Shown here piece after piece: positions 35,243-45,267 of a DNA stretch of 64,000 nt. Position 1 is the first letter of the stretch. Every line of letters begins with the position of its first letter. The notes under the pieces are model-generated. The model made no database searches. It was not told the origin of the DNA and worked only from the letters and a program-made list of their open reading frames with translations. The stretch spans positions 496,001 through 560,000 of the forward strand of contig NZ_VIWP01000003.1 of the NCBI RefSeq assembly GCF_007829835.1, written 5' to 3'. A program made the translations under genes and the position numbers. The DNA is from Neorhizobium alkalisoli. GTDB taxonomy: Bacteria > Pseudomonadota > Alphaproteobacteria > Rhizobiales > Rhizobiaceae.

Positions 35243-36067
35243 ATGGCGCTGGAAATCACGGTTGAAGACTATGCGGGTTACGTCAAGCAGATGACGCCGG
35301 CGGGCACGGTCATCGGCTCCCTCTCCCTCGACGGATATTCCGACGACGAGCTCGTCTACTCGATCAGCTACCAGCAATATTTCGAAGCCTACTCCTTCGA
35401 CGGTTACTATTACGAGATCGATACGTTCAAAATCGACGGTGACAAGATTGTCGTCGCGGACGATCAATGGCTGCGCGGTTTCTGGTCGCGTCGCGACGAT
35501 ATCGAACTCTCATTCGAAGCCCGCGACAAGTCCGGCAATCTCGTCGCGACAGGCGGCCTTTACATTGACCCGAAGGATGTGCGCGAAGATATCCGCGGCA
35601 CGGCCAAGGCCGACACTTTGCAGGGCGATGACGGCATGAACAAGCTGATCGGCGGCGCCGGCAACGACATTCTCTGGGGCCGCGGCGGTGATGACATTCT
35701 CTATGGCGGCGCCGGCAAGGACTCTTTGCGCGGCGGCGATGGCGCGGACATCTTCCTCTTCAAGTCGATCACCGAAAGCAAGGTTGGCGCCGCCGACGTC
35801 ATCACCGCCTGGGATCACATCCCCCGCAACGATATCCGCGATCTCATCGATCTCTCGGCGATCGACGCCAATACCAAGGTCAGCGGCAATCAGGCCTTTG
35901 ACTGGATTGGCGCGAAAAACTTCTCCGGCCATGCCAGCGAGCTGCGTTATGTGAAGGGCAAGGCCGACACCTTCGTTTATGCCGACGTCAACGGCGACAA
36001 GAAGGCGGATTTCGCGATCCAGATCAAGGATTCGATCAAGATGTATTCCGACGATTTTCTGCTCTGA
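35243..36067 (+). CDS. RTX-type calcium-binding protein
   Basis: 274 residues. The middle (about 132-170) has nonapeptide RTX repeats: IGGAGNDILW, GRGGDDILYG, GAGKDSLRGGDGADIFLF, followed by a serralysin-type C-terminal segment (about 165-274). RTX repeats bind Ca2+ outside the cell and accompany type I secretion. There is no N-terminal signal peptide, consistent with a C-terminal type I signal. The N-terminal 130 residues are of unknown function, with Tyr-rich YQQYFEAYSFDGYYYEID. No type I exporter genes lie in the window. Confidence 0.82.
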   Translation: MALEITVEDYAGYVKQMTPAGTVIGSLSLDGYSDDELVYSISYQQYFEAYSFDGYYYEIDTFKIDGDKIVVADDQWLRGFWSRRDDIELSFEARDKSGNLVATGGLYIDPKDVREDIRGTAKADTLQGDDGMNKLIGGAGNDILWGRGGDDILYGGAGKDSLRGGDGADIFLFKSITESKVGAADVITAWDHIPRNDIRDLIDLSAIDANTKVSGNQAFDWIGAKNFSGHASELRYVKGKADTFVYADVNGDKKADFAIQIKDSIKMYSDDFLL

Positions 36068-36469
36068 AAACGGGCCGTGTCGGGCGGAAACAGCCGCCCA
36101 TACACCCATTTTAGACGACGGGGACGTTCGTCCTGCAGATTTATTTTTTCCTGCAATAAACTCAGCATCTTGACGTTTTTCGAAGCGCCGGTTCGTCCCC
36201 TTCCTTCCCGCCTGAGCGATACTGGCCCTCGTCATCGGACGGGAAACCGGGTCTAGAACCGGCATCCTTGACGGCCCGTAAAAGGCCCGGGTTCCGGTGA
36301 TGGCCGCAGACCGGAAACGAGGACCGGCAATCCTCCGAAAAACCGGAAACCGGTCGGGGCAGGTGGAAAACCTGACACACCAAATACCCGATTTGACTCC
36401 GCCTGCCCTTTTCCCAGGCGCATCGGCTCCGAAGATCCGCATCCTCTTCGGCATCCCCGCGCACAAACG
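36068..36469. other. Intergenic region between convergent RTX and bacA genes
   Basis: 402 bp between the RTX stop and the bacA terminator. It has no convincing ORF on either strand; short open frames across it have random residue content. No repeat stands out. Confidence 0.5.
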
Positions 36470-36501
36470 AAAAACCGCGCCGGATTGACAACCCGGCGCG
36501 G
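36470..36501 (-). terminator. Rho-independent terminator of bacA
   Basis: Arms CCGCGCCGG (36475-36483) and CCGGCGCGG (36493-36501) around nine bases. A run of five U follows on the minus strand (A36470-36474), 30 bp after the bacA stop. Confidence 0.88.
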
Positions 36502-36531
36502 CCAAATGTGCTGCTTTTATGAGAGAAGCGA

Positions 36532-37803
36532 TCAGGTCGGCTTGTCGGCCGCAATCTCGCCATCGCTCTCCTCGCGGGCCAGATAACGCTGGTCGATCGT
36601 TGGCAGCGGCTGATCGTCGATCGCCGCTTCGAAGGCCTTCAGGCGCTTGTGAATGGAGAGAAGCTCGATGATCGTCGTCCAGGAATTGACGAGATATTGG
36701 AACGAGTTCGACACCTGACCGAAGGCGGTCGCGATCTGCTGGTAGATACCATAGGTGATCTTGCCGGCGACGATGGTCGGGACCAGAACCGTCAGCAGGA
36801 AAACTGCATCGGCCTGGATATAGAAATAGCGGGCGACGTTGAAATAGAGGTAGTGCCAGTACATCCGGAAATAGTTCTTCCGGACGTTGCCGAACAGTTC
36901 CTTGACGGTGATCGGCTCGGCGCGATCGGCATGATCCTCGCCATAAACGAGTTCCTTGCGGTACGCCGCCTCGACCCGCTGGTTACGAAAGTTCAGGCCC
37001 GGCAGCTTGATACCGGCAACGGCCAGAAGCAGGGTGCCGAAGGCAGACCAGAAGATTGCCAGCCAGAACAGTGCATGCGGCACCTCACCGACGATCGGCA
37101 GTTCCGAGACATAGCTCGACAGGCCAAGCAGGATCGGCAGGAAGACGATCAGCGTCATTACCGAGTTGATGAGCGTAATACCGAGGCCTTCCAGCGTCGA
37201 GGAAAAGCGCATCGTGTCTTCCTGCACACGCTGCGAGGCGCCTTCGATATGGCGCAGTTTCTCCCACTTCGCCATGTAGAAGTCGTTCATCGCCGTGCGC
37301 CAGCGGAAGATGTAATGGCTGGTGAAGAAATCCGTCAGGATGGACACGCCCATGCTGAGGAATGCGATTTTTACGAAGATGATCTGCAGGTCGTAGAAGT
37401 CCCAGACCGTGATGCCCGGCTGCTTGGAAAGTGCATTCTGCAGAAGGTCACCGAAAGGGCGACGGAAGTTGTTGATGACGACCGAAACCTGCACACTGAA
37501 ATAGGTGACGGCAATAATGAGCAACGAGCCCCAGATCGACCAGCGCTTCCAGGGATTATCCCTGCCAAGAACTGTCCAGACCGCGCCGAAGAGAACGAGG
37601 CAGACCGCGAAATACGAATAGAACCAGAGATTGGCCGGAACCAGGAAATAGCTGAGATCGTAGGGTTCCTGCTCGGGCATGACGTAGCCGAAGGAACTGC
37701 CGATGCCTTCAACGACGAAATACCAGCCGAGGACGGCAACGAAGGCCCAGATGACAGCAGAAATGAAGAAAAACTTCGGCCGGGGAAAGAAGGAATGAAA
37801 CAC
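36532..37803 (-). CDS. bacA: BacA/SbmA peptide transporter
   Basis: 423 residues, inner-membrane proton-driven peptide importer of the SbmA/BacA family. Family features are the N-terminal [20 protein letters not shown], membrane spans to about 400, and blocks such as [36 protein letters not shown] and [20 protein letters not shown]. In S. meliloti BacA is essential for bacteroid survival against plant NCR peptides and for lipid A very-long-chain modification. Similar genes occur in non-symbionts (Agrobacterium, Brucella). Its own terminator follows; it is a single-gene unit. Confidence 0.95.
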   Translation of the reverse strand: MFHSFFPRPKFFFISAVIWAFVAVLGWYFVVEGIGSSFGYVMPEQEPYDLSYFLVPANLWFYSYFAVCLVLFGAVWTVLGRDNPWKRWSIWGSLLIIAVTYFSVQVSVVINNFRRPFGDLLQNALSKQPGITVWDFYDLQIIFVKIAFLSMGVSILTDFFTSHYIFRWRTAMNDFYMAKWEKLRHIEGASQRVQEDTMRFSSTLEGLGITLINSVMTLIVFLPILLGLSSYVSELPIVGEVPHALFWLAIFWSAFGTLLLAVAGIKLPGLNFRNQRVEAAYRKELVYGEDHADRAEPITVKELFGNVRKNYFRMYWHYLYFNVARYFYIQADAVFLLTVLVPTIVAGKITYGIYQQIATAFGQVSNSFQYLVNSWTTIIELLSIHKRLKAFEAAIDDQPLPTIDQRYLAREESDGEIAADKPT

Positions 37804-37942
37804 GGAGCTTTAGCTTTCCTAAAGTTCGAACTGCGGGAGGTCGCAAATGACGATCGAACCGGAAACTAAGGCAGTTCCATGACCCCGGCAATGGTCGCGC
37901 GCCTTTGTTACGCAATTGTAACGGCCGGAGCCGGATGGTGCT

Positions 37943-39118
37943 TCAGCGCCCTTCGCGGGCCAGCGGCAGGGCGATCAGGATGGCAGCGGCAAGCACGGCG
38001 GCGGCAGCAAGCGTCGGCGCGGTAAAACTGCCGCTCTTCTGGGCGAGCCAGCCCGCCACCAGCGGCCCCGCGATCTGGCCGACACCGAAAGACGCCGTCA
38101 TGAAGGCAAAGACGCGACGCGGGCTCTGAGGCGCAAGCGAGCGACCAATCTGCAAGCCGAAAGCGGTGACGACCATGAAGGTCGCGCCCAGCAGCGCACC
38201 GCCGACCAGAGCCCCTTCCGTCGAAGGCAAGGTCACCGAAACGAGCACACCGACCGCCAGCAGCGCGACTGCAGCAAGATAGGCCTTGCCGATCCCGAAC
38301 CGCGCACCGACCGGGTGCCACAGGACGAGCGACACGGCAGCGACGCCGCCGGTGACGAACCAGGCCAGGAATTCGACGATCGGCCCGGCATTGCCCTGCC
38401 GCGCGATGGTGACGAGAAAGGTGGCGGTGATCACGTAACCGAAGCCGAACAGACCATAGGACAAAGTCGCGGAGACCAGCGGCAGGCGCCAGACGAGCGG
38501 CGGCTCGGAAACCCTGACACCGGTCGAGATCGGCCGCGGCAGCATACGCTGCACGATAAGCGTAACAATGAACACGAATAGAGCCGCCATCAGCCAGTTC
38601 ATCCGCCAGCCGCTTGCCGCATCGCCGGCAATGTCGTCGACGATGAACACCAGCGCGGAAGACAGCGCGATACCGACACCGACGCCGCCGAAATGCAGCA
38701 TGTTGACCGACTGCCGCCCCGCCGCATGCGGCAGCACGACTGAAGACGTGAAGATCATCGCAAGCGCGCTCGCAAGACCGGCCAGGAAACGAATGATGGC
38801 GAAGAGGGTGACCGACGTCGTCAGCCCCATGGCCGCCAGCAGCGCAGCGGTCGCAAACAGGCCCGCCAGTGCCACCTGCCGCTCGCGCCCGGCCGCCCAG
38901 CCATAGGCGGACAGAATGGCGCCGGCGAGATAACCGGCAAAATTCGCGGCTGCGATCGTGCCGGCATCGGAAGCGGTCAGCGGAATGCCGTCGATCATGC
39001 CCGGCAGGATCGGCGTATAGATGAAACGCCCGAACCCCATGGCAGAGGCCATGGCAAGCGCGCCGGCAAGACCGATCGGGAAAGGATTGGCGGAATGGGA
39101 TCTGTTCATCTGCAGCAT
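37943..39118 (-). CDS. MFS transporter, YbfB/YjiJ family
   Basis: 391 residues with about 12 spans. N-terminal AMASAMGFGRFIYTPILPGM is the YbfB/YjiJ signature. The GFGRF motif replaces the standard MFS motif A context. Proposed substrates are small organic acids or sugars, but not established. ATG 39118 has AAGGGCGG upstream; a start at 39109 (MNRSHS) is almost equally likely. Confidence 0.88.
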   Translation of the reverse strand: MLQMNRSHSANPFPIGLAGALAMASAMGFGRFIYTPILPGMIDGIPLTASDAGTIAAANFAGYLAGAILSAYGWAAGRERQVALAGLFATAALLAAMGLTTSVTLFAIIRFLAGLASALAMIFTSSVVLPHAAGRQSVNMLHFGGVGVGIALSSALVFIVDDIAGDAASGWRMNWLMAALFVFIVTLIVQRMLPRPISTGVRVSEPPLVWRLPLVSATLSYGLFGFGYVITATFLVTIARQGNAGPIVEFLAWFVTGGVAAVSLVLWHPVGARFGIGKAYLAAVALLAVGVLVSVTLPSTEGALVGGALLGATFMVVTAFGLQIGRSLAPQSPRRVFAFMTASFGVGQIAGPLVAGWLAQKSGSFTAPTLAAAAVLAAAILIALPLAREGR

Positions 39119-39412
39119 GCCGCCCTTATCGCAGCCGGCCGCCATCGGCACAATTCAGGAATTGTCATCACTGCAATGAAACACGCTGATGCGAAGCGCT
39201 TTTCAGGCCGTTGCTCACGGTCAAGTGACGAAGAAAATGGGGGAAGTTCACCAAATGAACCACATTCGTCCTCGTTCCTCCCAGAAATGACGCTTGCAAC
39301 GCAGCAAAAAAGAACAAATCCGGCATCGATATTTAAAACCCTACCCTAAATGGGGGATGCGCCGCGCCGACCTTGCCGATTTTCTTAAAAGGCACTTAAA
39401 AATGAGGGGAAA

Positions 39413-39769
39413 ATGCTTAAGAAAATCGTTTCTGCAACATCTGCTATTCTTGCCAGCCTTTCTCTCGGATTCGCATCTCCCGCATTCTCCGCGGATTTCG
39501 GCGATCTGGCTGGCACCTATTCCGGAAAGACCGCAAAGGGTGGCGACGTGTTGATCGTCATCCCGAAAAGCGGCAATCCGACCTACCGTTTCCGCGGTGC
39601 GCCGGTCATGGTCAGTTCGGCAAAACTTTCCGGCAAGTCGATCGTCCTCAATGTCGGCAGTGCCGGCATGGGCAGTATTGTCCTGACGCCCGCGGGCAAG
39701 GGCAAGATGTCCTATAGCTACAAGGACAGCTGGGGCGGCAGCGCCTCCGCCAGCCTCACCAAGGGCTGA
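39413..39769 (+). CDS. Small secreted protein, unknown function
   Basis: 118 residues. A signal peptide of about 26 (MLKKIVSATSAILASLSLGF, cut near AFSADF). The mature part is small, Gly/Ser/Lys-rich and probably all-beta (GTYSGKTAKGGDVLIVIPKS, VLNVGSAGMGSIVLTPAGKG). Good ribosome site GAGGGGAAA. Surroundings give no clue to a role. It faces the methionine aminopeptidase gene across a GC-rich hairpin. Confidence 0.75.
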   Translation: MLKKIVSATSAILASLSLGFASPAFSADFGDLAGTYSGKTAKGGDVLIVIPKSGNPTYRFRGAPVMVSSAKLSGKSIVLNVGSAGMGSIVLTPAGKGKMSYSYKDSWGGSASASLTKG

Positions 39770-39783
39770 ACAAGACCATCTCT

Positions 39784-39812
39784 CGCCTTGCCTGCTTCCC
39801 GGCAGGAAGGCG
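39784..39812. terminator. Hairpin between convergent secreted-protein and map genes
   Basis: CGCCTT-g-CCTGC pairs with GCAGG-AAGGCG with one bulged G, lying between two convergent stop codons. No U tract; it probably ends or stabilises both transcripts. Confidence 0.45.
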
Positions 39813-39833
39813 GGAGAACCCTTCCAAAATGCG

Positions 39834-40589
39834 TCAATCCGCTAGTGTCAAAATCATCGGTCCGTTGCGGGTGACCACGATCGTGTGTTCGTATTGCACG
39901 GTCGGGGCGCGCGGATCGCTATAGAGCGTCCAAGGATCGCCATTGCCGCCATCCTCGGCCCAGTCGGCACCGAGCGACAGGAACGGCTCGACGGTGAAGA
40001 CGAGACCGTCTTCCATGATCCGCGTTTCCTGCGGATCCGGCCAGGTCGGCAATTCCTTCGGGTCTTCATGCAGCGAACGGCCAATGCCGTGGCTGGAAAG
40101 ATTGGTGATCAGCGTATAGCGGTTTTTCTTGGCAAAGGCACCGATCGCATTGCCGATGCCGGCCATCGGCTTGCCGGTCTTCACCTGCTGCAAGCCTGTC
40201 CAGAGCGCCCTTTTACCGTCGCGGCAAAGCTTTTCGATCTCGCGCTTGACCGGCGGCACGGCGAAAGATGCACCGGTATCGCCATAAAACCCGTCCTTGA
40301 CGGCCGAAACATCGAGATTGACGAGATCGCCCGCCTGGATCACCCGGTCACCCGGAATGCCATGCGCCACTTCCTCGTTGACGGAAATGCAGGTCGCGCC
40401 GGGAAACTTGTAGGCGGTTTCCGGCGCCGACTGGGCGCCATTGTCTTCCAAGAGCTTGCGGCCGATCAGATCGAGCTCACGGGTGGTGATCCCCGGTTCC
40501 AGCGCCTTTGCCATGGCATCCACGGCGCGCGCGCAAAGCCGGCCGATTTCCTTCAGCTTCGCCAGTTCCTCTTCAGTCGAAATAACCAT
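39834..40589 (-). CDS. map: Type I methionine aminopeptidase
   Basis: Removes the N-terminal Met from proteins in the cytoplasm. 251 residues with the metal ligands in DVSAVKDGFYGDTG (two Asp), SSHGIGRSLHEDP (His), FTVEPF (Glu) and QYEHTIVV (Glu). The start at 40589 (MVISTEEELAKLK) gives the usual type I N-terminus; the longer frame adds 19 residues with no support. Many rhizobia carry two map genes; whether this is the housekeeping one is unknown. Confidence 0.93.
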   Translation of the reverse strand: MVISTEEELAKLKEIGRLCARAVDAMAKALEPGITTRELDLIGRKLLEDNGAQSAPETAYKFPGATCISVNEEVAHGIPGDRVIQAGDLVNLDVSAVKDGFYGDTGASFAVPPVKREIEKLCRDGKRALWTGLQQVKTGKPMAGIGNAIGAFAKKNRYTLITNLSSHGIGRSLHEDPKELPTWPDPQETRIMEDGLVFTVEPFLSLGADWAEDGGNGDPWTLYSDPRAPTVQYEHTIVVTRNGPMILTLAD

Positions 40590-40642
40590 CGATACGTCCC
40601 GAATAGATAAGGCAGCCGGTTTCGCCCCGTCTGCCCTCACCG

Positions 40643-41686
40643 TCAACGGCTTTTTGTGACACCGAGTTCTTTTCTGACGATCGGTGCGACTTTCGTGCCG
40701 TAAAGCTCGATGCCGCGCATGATCTGATCGTGCGGCATCGGCCCGATCGCCATCTGCAGCAGGAACCGGTCCATGCCGAAAACTTTGTGCGCGGCGATGA
40801 TCTTTTCCGCCACCAGTTCCGGCTCGCCCAGAAACAGATTGCCGAGCGGCGAACGCGCCTGGTCGAAATGCGCCCGGTTGGTCGGTCCCCAGCCGCGTTC
40901 GCGGCCGATCCGGTTCATCACTTCGGCCTGCGGCCCGTAAAACTGGTCGGCCGCGGCCTCGGTCGTATCGGCGATGAAACCATGCACGTTGATGCTGGTC
41001 TTCGTGACGGAAGCATCATGCCCCGCACGCTTCGCCGCCTCGCGATAAATGTTGAAGAAGGGCGCAAACCGCGGATATTCGCCGCCGATAATGGCAATCG
41101 CCAGCGGCAGGCCGAGCGCCCCTGCCCGTGCTGCCGATTGCGGCGTACCACCGACCGCAATCCAGACCGGCAGCTTTTCCTGCAAAGGCCGCGGATAGAC
41201 ACCGCGGCCATTGATCGCCGGCCGCATCGCGCCCTGCCAGGTGACGACTTCTTCATCGCGGATGGCGAGCAAGAGGTCGAGCTTTTCGGCAAACAGCTCA
41301 TCGTAATCGCCGAGATCGTAACCAAACAGCGGGAAGGATTCGATGAACGATCCCCGCCCCGCCATGATCTCGGCCCGGCCGCCGGAAATCAGGTCGACCG
41401 TCGAAAACTGCTGGAAGACGCGCACCGGATCATCGGAGGAGAGTACCGAAACCGCACTGGTCAGCCTGATATTCTTCGTCCGCGCAGCGGCGGCGGCGAG
41501 AACAACGGCGGGCGACGAGATGACATAATCCGGCCGGTGATGTTCGCCGAGCCCGAACACGTCGAGCCCGACCTGATCGGCAAGCTCGATCTCCTCCAGC
41601 AAATTCTTGAGCCGCCTTGCGCCCTCTTTACCCTTGTTCAGAGCAGAGGCATCGACATCGCCAAAAGTATGCAGCCCGAGTTCCAT
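40643..41686 (-). CDS. Luciferase-like (LLM class) flavin-dependent oxidoreductase
   Basis: 347 residues with an (alpha/beta)8 barrel fold. Family blocks are [34 protein letters not shown] (about 45-64), and [20 protein letters not shown]. It presumably uses FMNH2 or F420-type flavin to oxidise or monooxygenate a small molecule; no substrate can be inferred. ATG 41686 is used because the ORF's earlier start is TTG (41695) without better spacing. Lies 53 bp from map on the same strand. Confidence 0.88.
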   Translation of the reverse strand: MELGLHTFGDVDASALNKGKEGARRLKNLLEEIELADQVGLDVFGLGEHHRPDYVISSPAVVLAAAAARTKNIRLTSAVSVLSSDDPVRVFQQFSTVDLISGGRAEIMAGRGSFIESFPLFGYDLGDYDELFAEKLDLLLAIRDEEVVTWQGAMRPAINGRGVYPRPLQEKLPVWIAVGGTPQSAARAGALGLPLAIAIIGGEYPRFAPFFNIYREAAKRAGHDASVTKTSINVHGFIADTTEAAADQFYGPQAEVMNRIGRERGWGPTNRAHFDQARSPLGNLFLGEPELVAEKIIAAHKVFGMDRFLLQMAIGPMPHDQIMRGIELYGTKVAPIVRKELGVTKSR

Positions 41687-41797
41687 CGTGTCCAAAATCC
41701 GTTTGAGATCGTGTTCAGATAGCTATTCGCCCGGCATGGCACAAATGCGATTCTCTCGAAGGAAGCGTTCGAGAAAATGGATGGGCAGAGCCCTGCA

Positions 41798-42154
41798 TCA
41801 TGCATAAGGCCGCTGCGCCACCAGCCTTCCGATCGCTGCCTGGAGATCGCCTGCCAGAAACGGCTTGGTCAGCACCGGACTGCCGGCATAGGCGGGCTCT
41901 ATGCCCGAAGCGCCATAACCGGTGGCAAACAGGAAGGGGATGCCGCGGTCGGCAAGAATATCGGCGACGGGAAAGGATTTTCGGCCGTCGAGATTGACGT
42001 CGAGAATGACGAGATCGAAATCGGCACTTTTCGCCAGCTCCTCGGCCCGCGGCAGGCGCATGGCAAGATCGATCACCTCATGGCCGAGATCGATCAGCAT
42101 GTCCTCGATCAGGAGCGCGATCATCATGTCGTCTTCGACCACCAGAACACGCAT
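41798..42154 (-). CDS. Single-domain response regulator
   Basis: 118 residues, CheY-like receiver only. Acidic pocket VLVVEDD at 3-9, phosphoacceptor Asp in DLVILDVNLDG near 50-54, and Lys in VLTKPF near 97. No output domain. Its ATG shares one base with the TGA of the upstream HWE kinase (TGATG), so it is translationally coupled and is its probable partner. It may relay phosphate to other proteins. Confidence 0.92.
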   Translation of the reverse strand: MRVLVVEDDMMIALLIEDMLIDLGHEVIDLAMRLPRAEELAKSADFDLVILDVNLDGRKSFPVADILADRGIPFLFATGYGASGIEPAYAGSPVLTKPFLAGDLQAAIGRLVAQRPYA

Positions 42155-43635
42155 CAGACCGGCCGTTCCGCATAGGGATCTTCCGGGGCATCGACGGTGC
42201 AGACCAAGCCGGAGGGCAAGAACTCCATCTTCACTTCGCCGCCCATTTCGCGCGAAAGGCCGCGCTCGATCAGCACGGAGCCGAAACCGCGGCGCTGTGG
42301 CGGCGAGACAGCGGGACCGCCCGTCTCGCGCCAGACGATCCGCAGGCGTCTTGCCCCGTCGGCCCGCTCATAGATCTTCCACACGACATCCACGACGCCC
42401 TCGTCATTCGACCAGGCGCCGTATTTCAGCGAGTTCGTCGCCATTTCATGCACGGCGAGCGACAGCGAGAGCGCCGTCTTCGGTGACAGGGTTACATCCT
42501 CGCCTTCGACCAGGCAGCGGCTGGCATCGGGACAATGCGGCTCCATCGCCTGGCTGATCGCACCGCGCAGCGAAGCACCGACCCAAAGCTCGCCGGTCAA
42601 AAGATCGTTCGCCCGGCCGAGCGCCACCATGCGGGCGGAAAAACGCCGCTGCGCTTCCTTCAGGTCGCTGGCATCGCGAAACGTCTGCATGGCGATCGCC
42701 TGGATCATCGCCAGATTGTTCTTCACGCGATGGTTCAGCTCATGCACGACAAGCTTCAGATGTTCCTCGTTGCGACGCCGTTCGGTAATGTCCGAAGCCG
42801 CCCCGAACCATTCGACGATCTCGCCCGCCTCCTCGAAGATCGGCACGGCGCGCGAAAACACCCAGCCTTCCGATCCATCCACCTGCCGCACCCGGTGTTC
42901 GAGCTGATAGACGGATTTTTTGCGCATCGCCTCGTCGATCGCAGCCTGCACAAGTGGCCTGTCTTCGTCGAAAAGATAATCCGCCTGCCAGGCAATCGCC
43001 GGCGCGTCCGTATCCGACAGGAAACCGCGGCCATACAGCTGCTTCATCTCCTTCCAGTCCGGACCAAGACTGTAGATGATGTCGGAGGTCGCATTGGTCA
43101 GCGCCCTGAACCGAGCCTCGCTCTGGCGCGTCCGCTGTTCGGCCAGAACCCGTTTCGTCGTTTCGACGACGATGGCGATCACACCGGCCGGCTTGCCGCT
43201 TTCGTCAACGACCGGCGAATAATCGAGATTCATCCAGACCGGCTCGGGCACGCCACGGCGGGTCAGCGTCAGCTGCTGGTTTTCATAGGCGAGCGTGCGG
43301 CCGGAAAGACCGACTTTCATGACATTGTCGTTGAAATCGGCGATCTCGGCCCAGCCCTCGCGCACTTTCGAACCGAGAAGCTGCGGATGACGCGCCCCGG
43401 CAAAGACCGAATAGGCGTCGTTATAGATCATGATCCCGTCTTCGCCCCAGAGCAGCACGATCGGCACCGGCGACAGGAGCAGCATATTGGTGACGGTTTT
43501 CAGGCTCTGCGGCCAGGACGTGATGGGCCCCAGCGGCGTGACGGACCAGTCGAAGGCGCGGATCAGCGAACCGGTTTCTCCGCCGCCCACCGGAAACACC
43601 GTTCCGTCGTCCTGTTCTGCCTGTGTCGCGACCAA
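42154..43635 (-). CDS. PAS-containing HWE-family histidine kinase
   Basis: 493 residues, no membrane segment. Two PAS-like domains at about 28-150 and 165-285, then the HWE/HisKA_2 kinase core. The phospho-His is in VHELNHRVKNNLAMIQ near 303-318. The N-box is SLAVHEMATNSLKYGAW, and the W-x-E motif is RIVWRETGG. Soluble PAS domains suggest it senses an internal cue such as light, redox or a ligand; the absence of a conserved LOV Cys motif (NCRFLQ) argues against classical blue-light sensing. Coupled to the receiver gene downstream. Confidence 0.92.
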   Translation of the reverse strand: MVATQAEQDDGTVFPVGGGETGSLIRAFDWSVTPLGPITSWPQSLKTVTNMLLLSPVPIVLLWGEDGIMIYNDAYSVFAGARHPQLLGSKVREGWAEIADFNDNVMKVGLSGRTLAYENQQLTLTRRGVPEPVWMNLDYSPVVDESGKPAGVIAIVVETTKRVLAEQRTRQSEARFRALTNATSDIIYSLGPDWKEMKQLYGRGFLSDTDAPAIAWQADYLFDEDRPLVQAAIDEAMRKKSVYQLEHRVRQVDGSEGWVFSRAVPIFEEAGEIVEWFGAASDITERRRNEEHLKLVVHELNHRVKNNLAMIQAIAMQTFRDASDLKEAQRRFSARMVALGRANDLLTGELWVGASLRGAISQAMEPHCPDASRCLVEGEDVTLSPKTALSLSLAVHEMATNSLKYGAWSNDEGVVDVVWKIYERADGARRLRIVWRETGGPAVSPPQRRGFGSVLIERGLSREMGGEVKMEFLPSGLVCTVDAPEDPYAERPV

Positions 43636-43860
43636 TCAAAGCTCCGTACGGGCTCCGGATCACGATCGGTCCGGAATTCAGACGGAGAAAATAGGCCCAT
43701 GGCCTGCATTGTCCAATGCGGAAATATACGGATGCACTAAAATTGCGAAATCGCTACGCTTTTCCTGAAAATAACAGCACCGGCAAAGGGTGTTCGGCGC
43801 TCATCGCAAGACAGGGAAGCCCTATCTTGCCGGCCTTCCCTCCCATCCATGCAGCAGCGA

Positions 43861-44331
43861 TCAGAACGTCTTCGCCACCTCTGCGAGCTGGTCCGCGACA
43901 ATGCCCCAGCCTTCTTCGAAACCCATCTGCTGGTGCATATTCATGTCTTCTTCCGTCCAGTGCAGGGCGCTCGCGGTGTAGCGCGTACGGCCGCCACCAA
44001 GATCCTCGAACTCGATCACGCCGACCATGAACGGCTTTTCGGAGGGAACCCAGGCGCTGGTAAAGGCATCGGTGAAGACGATCTTCTTGTTCTCGACCAG
44101 TTCCAGATAGACGCCCTGATTGGGCACTTTTTCGCCGTTCGGCCCTTCCATCAGGATATGGTTCGAACCGCCGGCAAAAAGCTCGAGCTTCGCCTCGGTC
44201 ACCTTCCACGGCGCCGGGCAGAACCATTCGCCCATCCGCTCGCCCGTCGTCCAAGCCTTGTAGAGCTTTTCGGCCGGCGCATCGAGTTCACGGACGATCT
44301 GCAGTTTGTACTTGGCACCGTTGATGGTCAT
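43861..44331 (-). CDS. SRPBCC / AHSA1-like protein
   Basis: 156 residues, START/Bet v1-like fold with a large hydrophobic cavity. N-terminal YKLQIVRELDAPAEKLYKAW and later GGSNHILMEGPNGEKVPNQG are typical of AHSA1-type SRPBCC proteins. Start 44331 follows AGGGAG; the track-length alternative adds unsupported residues. Similar genes accompany YCII and ECF sigma genes in other rhizobia; here the sigma unit is 1.5 kb away. Ligand unknown. Confidence 0.85.
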   Translation of the reverse strand: MTINGAKYKLQIVRELDAPAEKLYKAWTTGERMGEWFCPAPWKVTEAKLELFAGGSNHILMEGPNGEKVPNQGVYLELVENKKIVFTDAFTSAWVPSEKPFMVGVIEFEDLGGGRTRYTASALHWTEEDMNMHQQMGFEEGWGIVADQLAEVAKTF

Positions 44332-44472
44332 GGATCCGTCTCCCTTTCGTTTGCGAGAACATCGCATTGGATGTTGAACCTAGGACGAATGGAAGGGGAG
44401 GAAACCGACAGGCCACGCGATTTTTTTCGAAAGAAAACCGAAGACCCGCCGGCAGATTTTACCGAAGGAGCA

Positions 44473-45210
44473 TCACACCTGGGTCATGCCGCCATCGACG
44501 CAGAGTTCGGCACCGGTGGTAAAGCTGCTTTCATCACTGGCAAGAAACAGCGCGGCGGAGGCAACCTCATCGGGGCGCGCCATTCGGCCGAGCGGGATCA
44601 TGCCCGTCAGCAATTCGCGCACCTCATCCGTCGTCGCCGCCATCATGGCCGTATCGGTCGGGCCGGGGCTGACGACATTGACGCGAATGCCCTTCGGCGC
44701 CAGTTCATTCGCCCAGGTGCGGGCAAAGGAGCGGACGGCCGCCTTGCTGGCGCTGTAGATCCCATATCCCTTCGGGCCGACCACATCGGCGATCGAGCCG
44801 ATCAGCACGATCGCGCCACCCGGCTGCATCAGGCTGATCGCATCCTGCGCGGCAAACAGCAGCGAACGCACGTTCAGCCCGAAAATCTTGTCATACAGAT
44901 CCTCGCTGATGTCGCCGAGCATGGAAAATTCCGACATGCCGGCATTGAGGACCAGAATGTCGAGCCGGCCATGGGCGTCGCGAACCTTGTCGAAAACCTG
45001 TTTCACATCGCTGGTGCTGCCAGCGTCGGCGCGGACCTGCAACACGCTTCCCTTGCCGTTTTCGGACTTTTCCGCCGAAGCGGTCTCATCCGCCTTGCGG
45101 CTGGTCGCATAGACGCTTGCACCCTCGCCGGCAAAACGATCGGCAATCGCCGCGCCAATGCCGCTGCCACCGCCGATGATCACGGCGACCTTGTCCTGCA
45201 ATCTGCCCAT
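44473..45210 (-). CDS. Short-chain dehydrogenase/reductase
   Basis: 245 residues, classical SDR. NAD(P) motif GGGSGIGA near 13-20, NAG in LVLNAGMSEF, catalytic Ser in LIGSIADVVG, and YSASK with Tyr and Lys. Start at 45210 (MGRLQDKVAVI) follows AAGGA. Divergent from an HxlR-type regulator across 123 bp with a shared palindrome; such pairs are usually regulator and target responding to quinones or other electrophiles. Substrate unknown. Confidence 0.9.
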   Translation of the reverse strand: MGRLQDKVAVIIGGGSGIGAAIADRFAGEGASVYATSRKADETASAEKSENGKGSVLQVRADAGSTSDVKQVFDKVRDAHGRLDILVLNAGMSEFSMLGDISEDLYDKIFGLNVRSLLFAAQDAISLMQPGGAIVLIGSIADVVGPKGYGIYSASKAAVRSFARTWANELAPKGIRVNVVSPGPTDTAMMAATTDEVRELLTGMIPLGRMARPDEVASAALFLASDESSFTTGAELCVDGGMTQV

Positions 45211-45267
45211 CTCAAAAATCCTTCCATATGGGTGGCCGTAAAACCGGCCGGGTGAATGGAAGGCAGA

